Both the position numbers and the translations under genes were made by a program. The notes under the pieces were generated by a model, which was given only the letters and a program-made list of their open reading frames with translations, was not told the DNA's origin and ran no database searches. 64,000 nt of DNA from an uncultured Clostridium sp. (GTDB lineage Bacteria; Bacillota; Clostridia; Clostridiales; Clostridiaceae): positions 1 through 64,000 of the forward strand of contig CALBDU010000091.1 in NCBI GenBank assembly GCA_937927335.1, in the 5' to 3' direction. Positions 33,102 to 42,700 of this stretch are shown piece after piece; the stretch's first letter is position 1, and every line of letters begins with the position of its first letter.

Positions 33102-33977
33102 TTACTCCTCAATAAACTGTTTCACAAGTTTAAAACCATTATCCCCCGCTTCACCAAGTCCTATAAAGCTTTCACCATTTATGTAAACCTTATACAAAAC
33201 ATATTTTTCAAGTCCTGTTGTAACTTTCTGGTCCTTTAAGGAAACACCGTTTAAAAGCAGGCTTTCAAACTTTTGTTCAAGATTTAGGGCCGGGTAGTTC
33301 CACAAAGCTTTGTCCACAGGAATAATGAATTTATCTATATTATTTTCATCAAGCTCTTCAAGCTTAACTGAATTTTCAATATTAAAGAATCCTGAGCTTA
33401 TTCTGGTCAGCTCCCACATGGAGCCTCCGCAGCCTAAAACTTCGCCTATATCATGGCACAGACTTCTTATATAGGTTCCCTTGGAGCACTTAACATCGAA
33501 AAAAACATCAGGAAGTTCAATTTTCAAATTATCGATACTGAAAATTTCTATTTCCCTTGGTTCCCTTTCTATTGTTATGCCCTGCCTGGCAAGGGTATAG
33601 AGCCTTTTGCCGTCAACTTTAAGTGCTGAATACATAGGAGGTATCTGCTGGATTTTTCCAATAAAGCTCCTAATGGTATTTTCAACGGTTTCATTGCTCA
33701 AATCCACATCTTTTGTAAATAGCACTTTCCCTTCTCTATCATAGGTATCTGTTTCGATTCCAAGCTTAAGATGGACTCTGTAAACTTTCTCTTCCTTCAT
33801 TAAATAATCTACAAATTTAGTAGCCTTTCCGATACATACAGGAAGAACTCCTGATGCTTCCGGGTCCAGTGTTCCTGTGTGGCCAACCTTTTTTGTTTTT
33901 GCAGTTCTTTTAATTATCCTTACCGCATCAAAGGATGTAATGCCTGCAGGTTTATTTATATTTAATATTCCATTCAT
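33102..33977 (-). CDS. truB: tRNA pseudouridine(55) synthase TruB
   Basis: Forms pseudouridine 55 in the T-loop of tRNAs. The catalytic aspartate is Asp38 in GHTGTLDPEASGVLP, and GTYIRSLCHDIG is a second conserved motif. The product has 291 residues. The start codon overlaps the nrnA stop by one base, so translation is probably coupled. Confidence 0.96.
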   Translation of the reverse strand: MNGILNINKPAGITSFDAVRIIKRTAKTKKVGHTGTLDPEASGVLPVCIGKATKFVDYLMKEEKVYRVHLKLGIETDTYDREGKVLFTKDVDLSNETVENTIRSFIGKIQQIPPMYSALKVDGKRLYTLARQGITIEREPREIEIFSIDNLKIELPDVFFDVKCSKGTYIRSLCHDIGEVLGCGGSMWELTRISSGFFNIENSVKLEELDENNIDKFIIPVDKALWNYPALNLEQKFESLLLNGVSLKDQKVTTGLEKYVLYKVYINGESFIGLGEAGDNGFKLVKQFIEE

Positions 33978-34939
33978 CAGATCAACTCTTTTTCAATTTC
34001 ATTTAATACTAATTCAACTGCTTCCTCTAGGCCAGTGTTGCTGATAGTCAGGCCTGAAGCCTTTGTATGACCACCGCCCCCAAATTTTTCAGCTACTTTT
34101 CTAACATCAATATCGGACTTTGATCTGAGGCTGACCTTAACAAAGCCTTGTGCCTCCTTGAACAAAACTGCAACTTCAGCTGTGTTTACCTCCAGACCAA
34201 GAGCTATGATATCGGAAGTATTTATGGACGGATCCAGGTTGAAATCCAGGAAATCCTTGTCGGTAAGCTTAATTACGCATACTTTGTCATGAATTAGCTC
34301 CATTTTCTCAATGGCTCTGCCTACAAATTTAACCTTGGAGAAAGGTTTGTCATCGAATACCTTTCTATGTATACGGCTGAAATCCATACCGGTATTTATA
34401 AGCTCTCCAGCAATTGCATGAGTAACCTGGGATGTGCTTGAATACCTGAAGGAGCCTGTATCTGTTATGATGGAGGTATATAAACATGCTGCCATGCTTT
34501 TGCTGATGGAAACCTCCATAAGCTTAAGCATCTGGTATACGATTTCCCCAGTGGCTGAAAAACCTGCATCCACGTAATTAAAATCTCCATAGAATTCATT
34601 AGACAAATGATGGTCTATATTTGCTAGCATATAGTTTTTATTTTCAAGGTCAAGGTCGGCGTTGATTCTCTTAAAATCGCCACAGTCCAATATAATCACC
34701 AAATCAGTTGAAGGCAGCACTTTAAAGGTGCTGCCGGTTATAGTGCTGCTTTCAGGTAGAAACTGGAGATTATCAGGCACTGTTTCCTTTGACATTATAT
34801 ATGCCTTTTTTCCAAGAGTCATCAGAGCTTCACGCAATGCCAAAGCGCTGCCAATAGAATCACCGTCAGGTGAAACATGATAGGATATGGCAATTTCATT
34901 GCAGCTGCTGATTTTATCCAGGATTTTATTCATTATCAT
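33977..34939 (-). CDS. nrnA: DHH-family oligoribonuclease/phosphatase NrnA
   Basis: Degrades very short RNAs (nanoRNAs) and dephosphorylates pAp in Firmicutes. Motifs: SPDGDSIGSA near residue 23, LDCGD, and the name-giving NIDHHLSN, followed by the C-terminal DHHA1 domain with FGGGGHTKASG. It has 320 residues. Start ATG overlaps the rbfA end by 14 bp. It sits between rbfA and truB, as in many Clostridia. Confidence 0.92.
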   Translation of the reverse strand: MIMNKILDKISSCNEIAISYHVSPDGDSIGSALALREALMTLGKKAYIMSKETVPDNLQFLPESSTITGSTFKVLPSTDLVIILDCGDFKRINADLDLENKNYMLANIDHHLSNEFYGDFNYVDAGFSATGEIVYQMLKLMEVSISKSMAACLYTSIITDTGSFRYSSTSQVTHAIAGELINTGMDFSRIHRKVFDDKPFSKVKFVGRAIEKMELIHDKVCVIKLTDKDFLDFNLDPSINTSDIIALGLEVNTAEVAVLFKEAQGFVKVSLRSKSDIDVRKVAEKFGGGGHTKASGLTISNTGLEEAVELVLNEIEKELI

Positions 34940-35288
34940 GTTTCTGCTCCTTTATCTTATGCAAAAGCTCATCTATATGCATACCCTTTTCTATACTGTT
35001 GTCCTCCTGGATCAGTATTTCAGGGGTAAACCTCAAATTGATTCTGTGGCCAATTTCACGTCTTATGAAACCAGCGGAACTCTTTAAGGCTGCCAAAGTA
35101 TTATTTTTTTCTTCTTCATTTCCAAAAATGCTTACATATACTTTTGCATATTTTAAATCCTTTGTAACATCAACATTTGTAACACTAACCATGGCAGTAA
35201 TTCTAGGGTCTCGTATATCATTCTGGATAATATCGCTGATTTCTCTTTTCATTTCTTCATTTATTCTACCACTTCTATAATTAGACAT
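34926..35288 (-). CDS. rbfA: Ribosome-binding factor A
   Basis: A KH-fold protein that matures the 5' end of 16S rRNA in the small subunit. Conserved stretches are DIRDPRI and AKVYVSIFGNEEE. ATG 35288 lies behind GGGGTGAT and gives 120 residues, the normal length. It follows infB by 29 bp. Confidence 0.95.
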   Translation of the reverse strand: MSNYRSGRINEEMKREISDIIQNDIRDPRITAMVSVTNVDVTKDLKYAKVYVSIFGNEEEKNNTLAALKSSAGFIRREIGHRINLRFTPEILIQEDNSIEKGMHIDELLHKIKEQKHDNE

Positions 35289-35317
35289 TAAAATCACCCC
35301 GATTATTTACATTTGTA

Positions 35318-37402
35318 TTATAGTTCCTTCTTTTTAACCTCTTCAATAATGAAGGCTTCCACTATGTCTCCCTCTTTTATGTCATTAAACTTTTCTATGC
35401 TTAAGCCGCATTCATAGCCCGCAGCTACTTCTTTTGCATCATCCTTGAATCTCTTAAGGGATGCAAGCTCGGATTCAAATATTACTATACCGTCTCTTAT
35501 TATCCTGATTTTACAGTTTCTTGTAAGCTTTCCATCCAGCACGTAGCAGCCTGCTATTGTACCCACATTAGATATTTTATAGGTCTGCCTGATCTCTGCC
35601 TTACCAAGAACAACTTCCTTATAATCAGGCTCAAGCATACCTACCATGGCAGCTTTTATATCGTCTATAGCATTATATATTACCCTGTAGGTTTTTATAT
35701 CAACAGCTTCCTTTTCAGCCAGTGCTACTGCATTGTTGTCAGGCCTTACATTAAAGCCTATTATTATTGCATTTGAAGCTGTGGCCAGAGTAACATCCGT
35801 TTCAGTGATAGCACCAACTGCGCCATGGATAACCCTTACCTTTATTTCATCGTTGGACAGCTTCTGAAGGGACTGCTTTAATGCTTCAATGGAACCCTGT
35901 ACATCAGCCTTAATTATTATGCTCAATTCTTTGACTTTTCCTTCTTTTATCTGATTATAAAGGTCTTCCAGTGAAACTTTATGTGTGGTTTGGAAATTAT
36001 CTGCTCTTTCCTTCTGTTTTCTCTTATCGGCCATATCTCTGGCAGTTTTTTCATTTTTAACCTCATGGAACCTGTCACCAGCTGACGGTACTTCTGATAA
36101 TCCAAGTATCTCCACAGGAATTGATGGTCCTGCAGTCCTGATTTTCTTTCCCTTATCATCAAACATGGCTCTGATTCTTCCATAGGTGGAACCAACAATT
36201 ATTGAGTCTCCAACATTTAATGTACCATTTTGTACAAGCAATGTGGCTACAGGGCCTCTGCCTTTGTCAAGCTTTGCTTCTACTACAGTACCCTTTGCAT
36301 TTCTTCTTGGATTTGCTTTCAGCTCCATCATTTCAGCAGTGAGAAGCACCATTTCAAGAAGATTGTCTATACCTTCCTTAGTGTGAGCTGAAACAGGAAC
36401 GCATATGATATCCCCGCCCCAGTCTTCTGATACTAATCCGTATTCAGTAAGCTGCTGTTTAACTCTATCAGGATTGGCTCCAGGTCTATCCATTTTGTTT
36501 ATTGCAACCACTATTGGAACATTTGCAGCCTTGCAGTGGTTTATAGCCTCTTCAGTCTGAGGCATTATACCGTCATCAGCGGCAACAACCAGTATAACAA
36601 TATCTGTTATCTGTGCTCCTCTTGCTCTCATGGATGTAAAGGCTTCATGTCCCGGAGTATCCAGGAAGGTTATTTTTTCACCGTTAATAGTTACGGTGTA
36701 CGCTCCAATATGCTGAGTTATTCCACCTGCTTCTGTGGAGGTAACCTTAGATTTTCTTATAGCATCCAGTAAGGAGGTTTTGCCGTGGTCAACATGACCC
36801 ATAACAGTAACTACAGGCGGCCTTTTTTCGTAATTGTCACTGGTATCCTCTTCATCTTCTGTTTCAACAGCTTCGGCATCAATATCAACGATCTTTCTTA
36901 CAGCCTTGATGTTGAATTTTTCACAAAGCTTTTCAGCTGTATTGAAATCTATCTCCTGGTTAATTGCGGCCATAACTCCCATAAAGATAAGCTGCTTTAT
37001 TACTTCAGTTGAAGTTTTTCCAAGCCTTTCAGACAGCTCCTTTACTGTGATTGTATCCTCAATCTCCAGTTCATCCATTTTCTTTTCCTGCCCTTGCAGG
37101 GCTACATTGGACTCTGCTTTCTCATTTCCCTTATGTTTATTCTTCTTTTTCTTTACAACCTCTTTTGTTTCCGCCAGTTCTTCATATTTATCAATTATAT
37201 TTTCTTCTTCAGATGCAGCAGATGCAACGGGTGCTTTATCCTTCTCAAGGAAAAGTTCCTTTATTAGTTCAGCATCCTCTTCATCAATTACACTCATGTG
37301 ATTTTTTACTTCTATGCTAAATTCCTCCATTAGAATGGAAATTAAATCCTTGCTGCTTATTTCCAGTTCTTTAGCCAATTCATATACTCTGATTTTTGAC
37401 AT
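35318..37402 (-). CDS. infB: Translation initiation factor IF-2
   Basis: A GTPase that places initiator tRNA on the ribosome. The N-terminal IF2 domain (RVYELAKELEISSKDLI) and a Lys/Glu-rich linker are followed by the G domain at about residue 200 (GHVDHGKTS, DTPGHEAF, NKMDRPGA) and the C-terminal domains. At 694 residues it is a short-linker form. ATG 37402 lies behind GGGGGTGA; an upstream in-frame start at 37423 overlaps ylxQ's end region without a ribosome binding site. Confidence 0.97.
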   Translation of the reverse strand: MSKIRVYELAKELEISSKDLISILMEEFSIEVKNHMSVIDEEDAELIKELFLEKDKAPVASAASEEENIIDKYEELAETKEVVKKKKNKHKGNEKAESNVALQGQEKKMDELEIEDTITVKELSERLGKTSTEVIKQLIFMGVMAAINQEIDFNTAEKLCEKFNIKAVRKIVDIDAEAVETEDEEDTSDNYEKRPPVVTVMGHVDHGKTSLLDAIRKSKVTSTEAGGITQHIGAYTVTINGEKITFLDTPGHEAFTSMRARGAQITDIVILVVAADDGIMPQTEEAINHCKAANVPIVVAINKMDRPGANPDRVKQQLTEYGLVSEDWGGDIICVPVSAHTKEGIDNLLEMVLLTAEMMELKANPRRNAKGTVVEAKLDKGRGPVATLLVQNGTLNVGDSIIVGSTYGRIRAMFDDKGKKIRTAGPSIPVEILGLSEVPSAGDRFHEVKNEKTARDMADKRKQKERADNFQTTHKVSLEDLYNQIKEGKVKELSIIIKADVQGSIEALKQSLQKLSNDEIKVRVIHGAVGAITETDVTLATASNAIIIGFNVRPDNNAVALAEKEAVDIKTYRVIYNAIDDIKAAMVGMLEPDYKEVVLGKAEIRQTYKISNVGTIAGCYVLDGKLTRNCKIRIIRDGIVIFESELASLKRFKDDAKEVAAGYECGLSIEKFNDIKEGDIVEAFIIEEVKKKEL

Positions 37403-37423
37403 ACATTCACCCCCGAAACTCAA

Positions 37424-37729
37424 TTATTCATTTTCCTGCCAAAGTTTCATCAATTGATCAGCAATTTTTTTGTCAGATATGCCAATCAGGTTAATTTCAG
37501 ACATTCCAAGGATGCTGCCCATTTCTTCCTTTGAACATTCAGATATCAAAGGAATATTATATTTTAAACTGTAGCCGGTAAATTTACTTTTTGTATTTTC
37601 CGATACTTCCTTAGATATTACTATAAGGTAAAGCTTCCGCTTCATGGCAGCTTCTTCACATTTGTTGTAGCCTGCAATAACCTTGCCAGCCTTTCTGGCA
37701 ATTCCTAAAAACTGAAAGAAACTATTCAT
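37424..37729 (-). CDS. ylxQ: L7Ae-family RNA-binding protein YlxQ
   Basis: A 101-residue member of the L7Ae/L30e family, which binds kink-turn RNA. Its start LGIARKAGKVIAGYNKCEEA is typical. It lies within the nusA-ylxR-ylxQ-infB block and overlaps ylxR by 8 bp. Its cellular partner RNA is not established. Confidence 0.9.
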   Translation of the reverse strand: MNSFFQFLGIARKAGKVIAGYNKCEEAAMKRKLYLIVISKEVSENTKSKFTGYSLKYNIPLISECSKEEMGSILGMSEINLIGISDKKIADQLMKLWQENE

Positions 37730-37988
37730 TTTTTATTTCTTCCTTCAGTGTCTGGTAAAGCTCCTCGCTTATTTTGCTCTCCAGATTTTTCTCCAGCCTT
37801 TTTGTTTTAAATGCTTTTTCAAAGCATTCCTCATTTCTGCATATATAAGCTCCTCTTCCTGGCTTTTTTCCTACCAGGTCAACAGAGATTTCGCCTTCCT
37901 TGTTTTTTACGACCCTTATAAGTTCTTTCTTGGGTTTCATTTCCATACATCCGGTACACATTCTTTGTGGCACTTTTTTAACCTTCAT
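37722..37988 (-). CDS. ylxR: RNA-binding protein YlxR (RnpM family)
   Basis: An 88-residue basic protein of the YlxR family with RMCTGCMEMKPKKELIRVV and the signature GRGAYICRNEEC. Relatives bind RNA; a link to RNase P has been reported in Bacillus. It lies 20 bp after nusA and overlaps ylxQ. Confidence 0.92.
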   Translation of the reverse strand: MKVKKVPQRMCTGCMEMKPKKELIRVVKNKEGEISVDLVGKKPGRGAYICRNEECFEKAFKTKRLEKNLESKISEELYQTLKEEIKNE

Positions 37989-38008
37989 GACAACACCACC
38001 TAAATTAG

Positions 38009-39118
38009 TTATTCTATTTCCTCAGAAATATCCAGTATATCTGTGTTTTCCACTGCTTCTGCCTTTGGCAATTCTTCAGCCTGGGACTTGCTCTTTATAT
38101 CAATTTTCCAGCCGGTAAGCTTAGCTGCCAGCCTTACATTCTGACCTTCTTTTCCTATAGCCAGTGAAAGCTGATTATCATCCACAACTATCTGCGCAAA
38201 CTTGTTTTCTTCATCAAGAGTTACATCAAGTACCTTTGCAGGACTTAATGCATTGGCAATATAGACATCAGGCAGTTTGCTCCATTTTATTATATCAATT
38301 TTTTCATTTTTTAGTTCTTTTACTATATTTTGAACCCTTACACCCTTAGGCCCTACACAGGCACCCATTGGGTCCACGTTTTCATCATTGGAATGTACTG
38401 CAATTTTTGTTCTGGAGCCGGCTTCTCTTGCAATGGACTTAATTTCTACAACTCCGCTGAATATTTCTGGTACTTCAAGCTCAAACAGTCTTTTTACAAG
38501 TCCCGGATGTGTTCTTGATATAACTATCTGGGCTCCCTTGTTTGTATTTTTAACTTCTACAATATACAATTTCAGCCTGTCATTGAAATTATATTTTTCA
38601 CCAGGCATTTGTTCATTAGGACCAAGTATTGCCTCAGTTTTTCCAAGGTCGATAAGTACGTTATTCTTATCCTTTCTTATAACATAGCCGGTAATCAGGT
38701 CATCCTCCTTTTCAGCAAAGTCTGAGTACACAATTCTTCTTTCCTCTTCCTTTATCCTTTGGATAACCACCTGTTTTGCAGCCTGGGCAGCTACCCTGCC
38801 GAATTGTCTTGGGGTAACCTCTATATTTACTACATCTTCTATTCCGTAAGAAGGATCAACTTCTCTGGCTTCTTCCAGCGTTATCTGATTAACTTCATCC
38901 TCTACATTTTCAACTACTGTTTTTTGAGAATAGACATGGATCTCTCCATTTTCTCTGTTCATTGTTACCTTAACATTCTGGTTATTGCCACCCTGGTTTG
39001 CATAGTTCTTTTTATAGGCAGCAACCAATGCGTCTTCAATAGTATTAAATAACAGCTCTTCGCTTATTCCTTTTTCCTTAACGATTTCCTTCAATGCCAA
39101 AATAAAATCCTGGTTCAT
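38009..39118 (-). CDS. nusA: Transcription termination/antitermination protein NusA
   Basis: Binds RNA polymerase and nascent RNA, promoting pausing and termination. The N-terminal polymerase-binding domain covers about 1-125, the S1 domain about 135-200 (DLITGYVIRKDKNNVLIDLG), then KH1 and KH2 (GACVGPKGVRVQNIVKEL, AIGKEGQNVRLAAKLTGW). It has 369 residues and lacks the acidic C-terminal repeats of enterobacterial NusA, as usual in Firmicutes. It follows rimP by 39 bp. Confidence 0.97.
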   Translation of the reverse strand: MNQDFILALKEIVKEKGISEELLFNTIEDALVAAYKKNYANQGGNNQNVKVTMNRENGEIHVYSQKTVVENVEDEVNQITLEEAREVDPSYGIEDVVNIEVTPRQFGRVAAQAAKQVVIQRIKEEERRIVYSDFAEKEDDLITGYVIRKDKNNVLIDLGKTEAILGPNEQMPGEKYNFNDRLKLYIVEVKNTNKGAQIVISRTHPGLVKRLFELEVPEIFSGVVEIKSIAREAGSRTKIAVHSNDENVDPMGACVGPKGVRVQNIVKELKNEKIDIIKWSKLPDVYIANALSPAKVLDVTLDEENKFAQIVVDDNQLSLAIGKEGQNVRLAAKLTGWKIDIKSKSQAEELPKAEAVENTDILDISEEIE

Positions 39119-39157
39119 TTTAATAATAACCTCCTTAATTTATTACCAAAATAATAT

Positions 39158-39604
39158 TTAATACTTAACCCACAAATTTATGCTTTTTATTATATCTCTA
39201 GGAATTTTAACACTTTCATCCTTAATAGATGCAGTAATGCTTTCGTCATCAAATTCCAAAAGCTTTCCCTGAAGGCTTTTTTTCCCTTGTAATGGCTCTG
39301 ATAGCTTTATTACAATTTCAGAACCTATATATTTATTCAGGTGCTTATCAGTATAAAGACCTCTTTCGATACCTGGTGATGATACCTCCAGATAATAAGC
39401 ATCCGGAATGGGATCTGATTTATCCATTTCCTCACTGATCCTTCTGCTTACCTTTTCACAGTCATCCAGTGAAATTCCATTATCCGAGTCAATATATATT
39501 CTTAGATAGTATTCTCCGTCTTCCTTAACGTATTCAAGGTAATACAGCTCATAGTTCATTTCAGAAATTACAGGCTCAATAATTTTTTTTACTTTATCCA
39601 GCAT
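39158..39604 (-). CDS. rimP: Ribosome maturation factor RimP
   Basis: Assists assembly of the 30S subunit. The 148-residue protein has the conserved DCEKVSRRISE and YYLEVSSPGIERGL motifs. Start ATG lies 7 nt after AGGAGG. It heads the rimP-nusA-ylxR-ylxQ-infB operon, with its own promoter and an unusual structured leader. Confidence 0.95.
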   Translation of the reverse strand: MLDKVKKIIEPVISEMNYELYYLEYVKEDGEYYLRIYIDSDNGISLDDCEKVSRRISEEMDKSDPIPDAYYLEVSSPGIERGLYTDKHLNKYIGSEIVIKLSEPLQGKKSLQGKLLEFDDESITASIKDESVKIPRDIIKSINLWVKY

Positions 39605-39622
39605 ATTGTACCTCCTTTAAAA

Positions 39623-39657
39623 CACCTGCTAATTTAAAAACGCAACAGGTGCTGCGT
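39623..39657 (-). promoter_or_regulatory. Predicted H-type pseudoknot just upstream of the rimP ribosome binding site
   Basis: On the transcript, stem 1 is ACGCA/TGCGT (5 bp). Its loop carries CACCTG, which pairs with CAGGTG 11 nt further on (stem 2, 6 bp). Connecting loops are 1, 1 and 11 nt, sizes that suit an H-type pseudoknot. It ends six bases before AGGAGG. An alternative is that stem 1 plus the following TTTTT is a weak terminator. Confidence 0.45.
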
Positions 39658-39660
39658 CTC

Positions 39661-39691
39661 TAAAAATAGAAAGAGCGGGTAGTACCCACTC
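39661..39691 (-). terminator. Terminator between polC and rimP, lying inside the rimP leader
   Basis: A 9-bp stem GAGTGGGTA/TACCCGCTC followed by TTTCTATTTTTA. It lies downstream of the rimP promoter, so it could act both as polC terminator and as an attenuator of the nusA operon. Confidence 0.65.
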
Positions 39692-39726
39692 TCTGCGATT
39701 CAAATGTCATTTTGCTTAACAGTTTA

Positions 39727-39755
39727 ATTCTAGCACACAAATTTAGCAATTACAA
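39727..39755 (-). promoter_or_regulatory. Promoter of the rimP-nusA-infB operon
   Basis: -35 TTGTAA (39750-39755) and -10 TAGAAT (39727-39732), 17-bp spacer, directly after polC. Confidence 0.75.
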
Positions 39756-39762
39756 GAAAAAG

Positions 39763-42700
39763 TTACATATTGAACAGAGAAAGTTGGTTGGATTCCGGCA
39801 GCCCGGCAAGGCAGTGATGGTTATCCAATGTTTCTACTACAGTCTTTGATACCCTGGCCCTTATACGGAGATCTTCCTTTGAAATGAACTCTCCATTATC
39901 TCTGGCTTCCACTATACTTTTAGCAGCGTTAATTCCTACTCCCTGCAGTGAATTGATGGGTAGTCTTATGCCGTCCTCCTCAATTAAAAACTTAACTGCA
40001 TCAGACTTATATAAATCAACTCTGAGGAACTTTATCTTCCTTTTATGCATTTCATATGCAATTTCCAGTGTAGTTATAAGTCCTTTGTCCTTCTGGGTAA
40101 GGTTATTACCCATAGAATTAAGTTCCTGCAGCTTTTTGGCAATAACCTCTTCACCCTGGACAAGCAGTTCAGCGTCAAAATCATCTGCTCTCACAGTGAA
40201 ATAGGTGGTATAGTATTCCTTTGGATAGTATACCTTAAAATAAGCTATTCTTACAGCCATCATTACATAAGCCACAGCATGCCCCTTAGGGAACATATAT
40301 TTTATCTTTTTGCAGGATTCAATATACCACTGCGGAACCTTGTACTCAAGCATGATAGCTTCATGCTCAGGACTTAAGCCTTTTCCCTTACGAACCTTTT
40401 CCATAATTGAAAAGGCTGTTTTGGGGGGAAGCCCCTTGTGTATAAGATATACCATAATATCATCCCTGGTGGAAATACATTCGCTCAGCGTGGTGTAGCC
40501 TTCTTTAATATAATATTGAGCGTTATTTAGCCATACATCGGTTCCATGAGAAAGACCGGATATTCTAACCAAATCTGAAAAAGTCTTAGGCTGAGTATCT
40601 AAAAGCATCTGTCTTACAAACTTTGTTCCAAATTCAGGTAGTCCATAGGTACCAACTTCACAATTCAGCTCTTCTCTTGTGACGCCCAGGGCATCTGGGG
40701 CGGTAAAGAGACTTAGCACTTTTTCATCCGATAAGGGAAGAGTTTTTGGGTCAATACCGGTAAGATCCTGCAGCATCCTTAACACTGTAGGGTCGTCATG
40801 ACCAAGTATGTCAAGCTTCAGCAGCCTTCCGCTGATGGAATGATAGTCAAAGTGAGTAGTGATTATATCTGAATCGTTGTCATCAGCCGGATGCTGTATA
40901 GGAGTAAAGTTGAATATTTCATTGTCGCTTGGCACAACCATAACTCCCCCAGGATGTTGTCCTGTAGTTCTCTTTACACCGGTACAGCCTTTCGATAGTC
41001 TATCTATTTCTGCTTTATTCATGGTAAGGTTTTTTTCATCAACATATTTTTTTACGAAGCCATAGGCGGTTTTTTCAGCAACAGTACCGATAGTACCGGC
41101 TTTAAACACATGACCCTTTCCAAACAGCACCTCTGTGTATTTATGTACCACAGCCTGGTATTCTCCGGAGAAGTTAAGGTCTATATCTGGTTCCTTATCT
41201 CCTTCAAAGCCTAAAAAGGTTTCAAAGGGAATGTCATGGCCATCCTTATTAAATTTTGTGCCGCAATTAGGACAGATTTTATCCGGAAGATCAGCCCCGG
41301 AGCTAACAGAACCATCAGTAATAAATTCGCTGCTCTTGCAGTTTGGACATACGTAATGGGGCGGAAGTCCATTAACCTCGGTTATATTTGACATTGTAGC
41401 CACAAAGGATGAGCCTACAGATCCTCTGGAACCTACCAGGTAGCCATCCTCATAGGACTTTGCCACCAGCTTTTGAGCTATGAGGTAAAGCACCGCATAG
41501 CCATTATTTATTATAGAGTTCAGCTCCTTGTTCATTCTTTTTTCAACTATTTCAGGAATTGTTTCCCCATAAACGGAATGTACCTTATTTATTACCATCT
41601 CCTTAATTTCCTCTTCGGCTCCTTCTATCTTCGGAGTGAAGGTTTCGTCAGGAATTGGCTTTACCTCCCCAATCATATCAGCTATCTTGTTTGTGTTGTA
41701 TATAACAACCTCTTTGGCCTTTTCCTCTCCAAGATATTGAAATTCCCTAAGCATTTCCTCCGTGGTCCTGAAATACAATGGTGGCTGCTCATCAGCATCA
41801 GAATATTTTTGACCGTGCATTAGGATTTTTCTGAAGACCTCATCACGTGGATTTAAAAAGTGTACGTCACAGGTAGCTGCCACCGGAAGATTATATTTTT
41901 CTCCAAGGCTGCATATTTTCCTGTTTAATTCCATAAGTTCATCTTGATCCTTCACATCGCCTTTCCTTACAAGAAACATATTATTTGCTATAGGCTGTAT
42001 TTCCAGATAATCATAAAAGCTCACCAAATCCTGGAGCTCATCTAATGTTTTTCCGGAAAGCAGTTCCTTGTAAACCTGTCCGGCCTCACAGGCGGAACCA
42101 ATTATAAGCCCTTCCCTATATTGCTGTATCAGGCTTTTTGGCATTCTGGGCTTTTTATAAAAGTAGTCCAGGTTAGAAAAGGATACCAGCTTATAAAGAT
42201 TTTTTAAGCCAGTCTGGTTTGAAGCCAAAATAATTAAATGGTAGTAGTTAAGTTTTTTATAATCAAGATTTTTTAAATATTCTTCGTTGAGCTCCTTAAG
42301 GGTTTTAACATTTTGTTCCTCAAGAAGCTTGAAGCAGTGCAGCATTATTGCTGCAGCAGTTTTGGCATCATCCACAGCACGATGATGGCTTCCCATATTA
42401 ATTTTCAGGTGCTTTGCAATGGTATCGAGCTTATATCTTCTTAATTCCGGAAGCAGAAATTTTGCAAGGGGAATGGTATCCAGCACCGGATTATTAAATT
42501 CTAAGCCAAGATCTTTGCAGTTCTTTTTTATAAATGAAACATCAAATTCAGCATTGTGGGCAGCCAGCACTGCAGCACCAGCAAATTCCATGAATTCTCC
42601 AAGAACTTGATTTATGCTGTCAGCATTCTTTACCATTTCATCTGTAATTCCTGTGAGCTCCACTATCCTGTATGGTATAGGAACTTTTGGATTTACAAAT

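Noticed and set aside
39623..39657. preQ1-type riboswitch
   Set aside because: The size and pseudoknot layout are similar, but the loop sequences do not show the class I conserved bases, and the downstream genes have no queuosine link.
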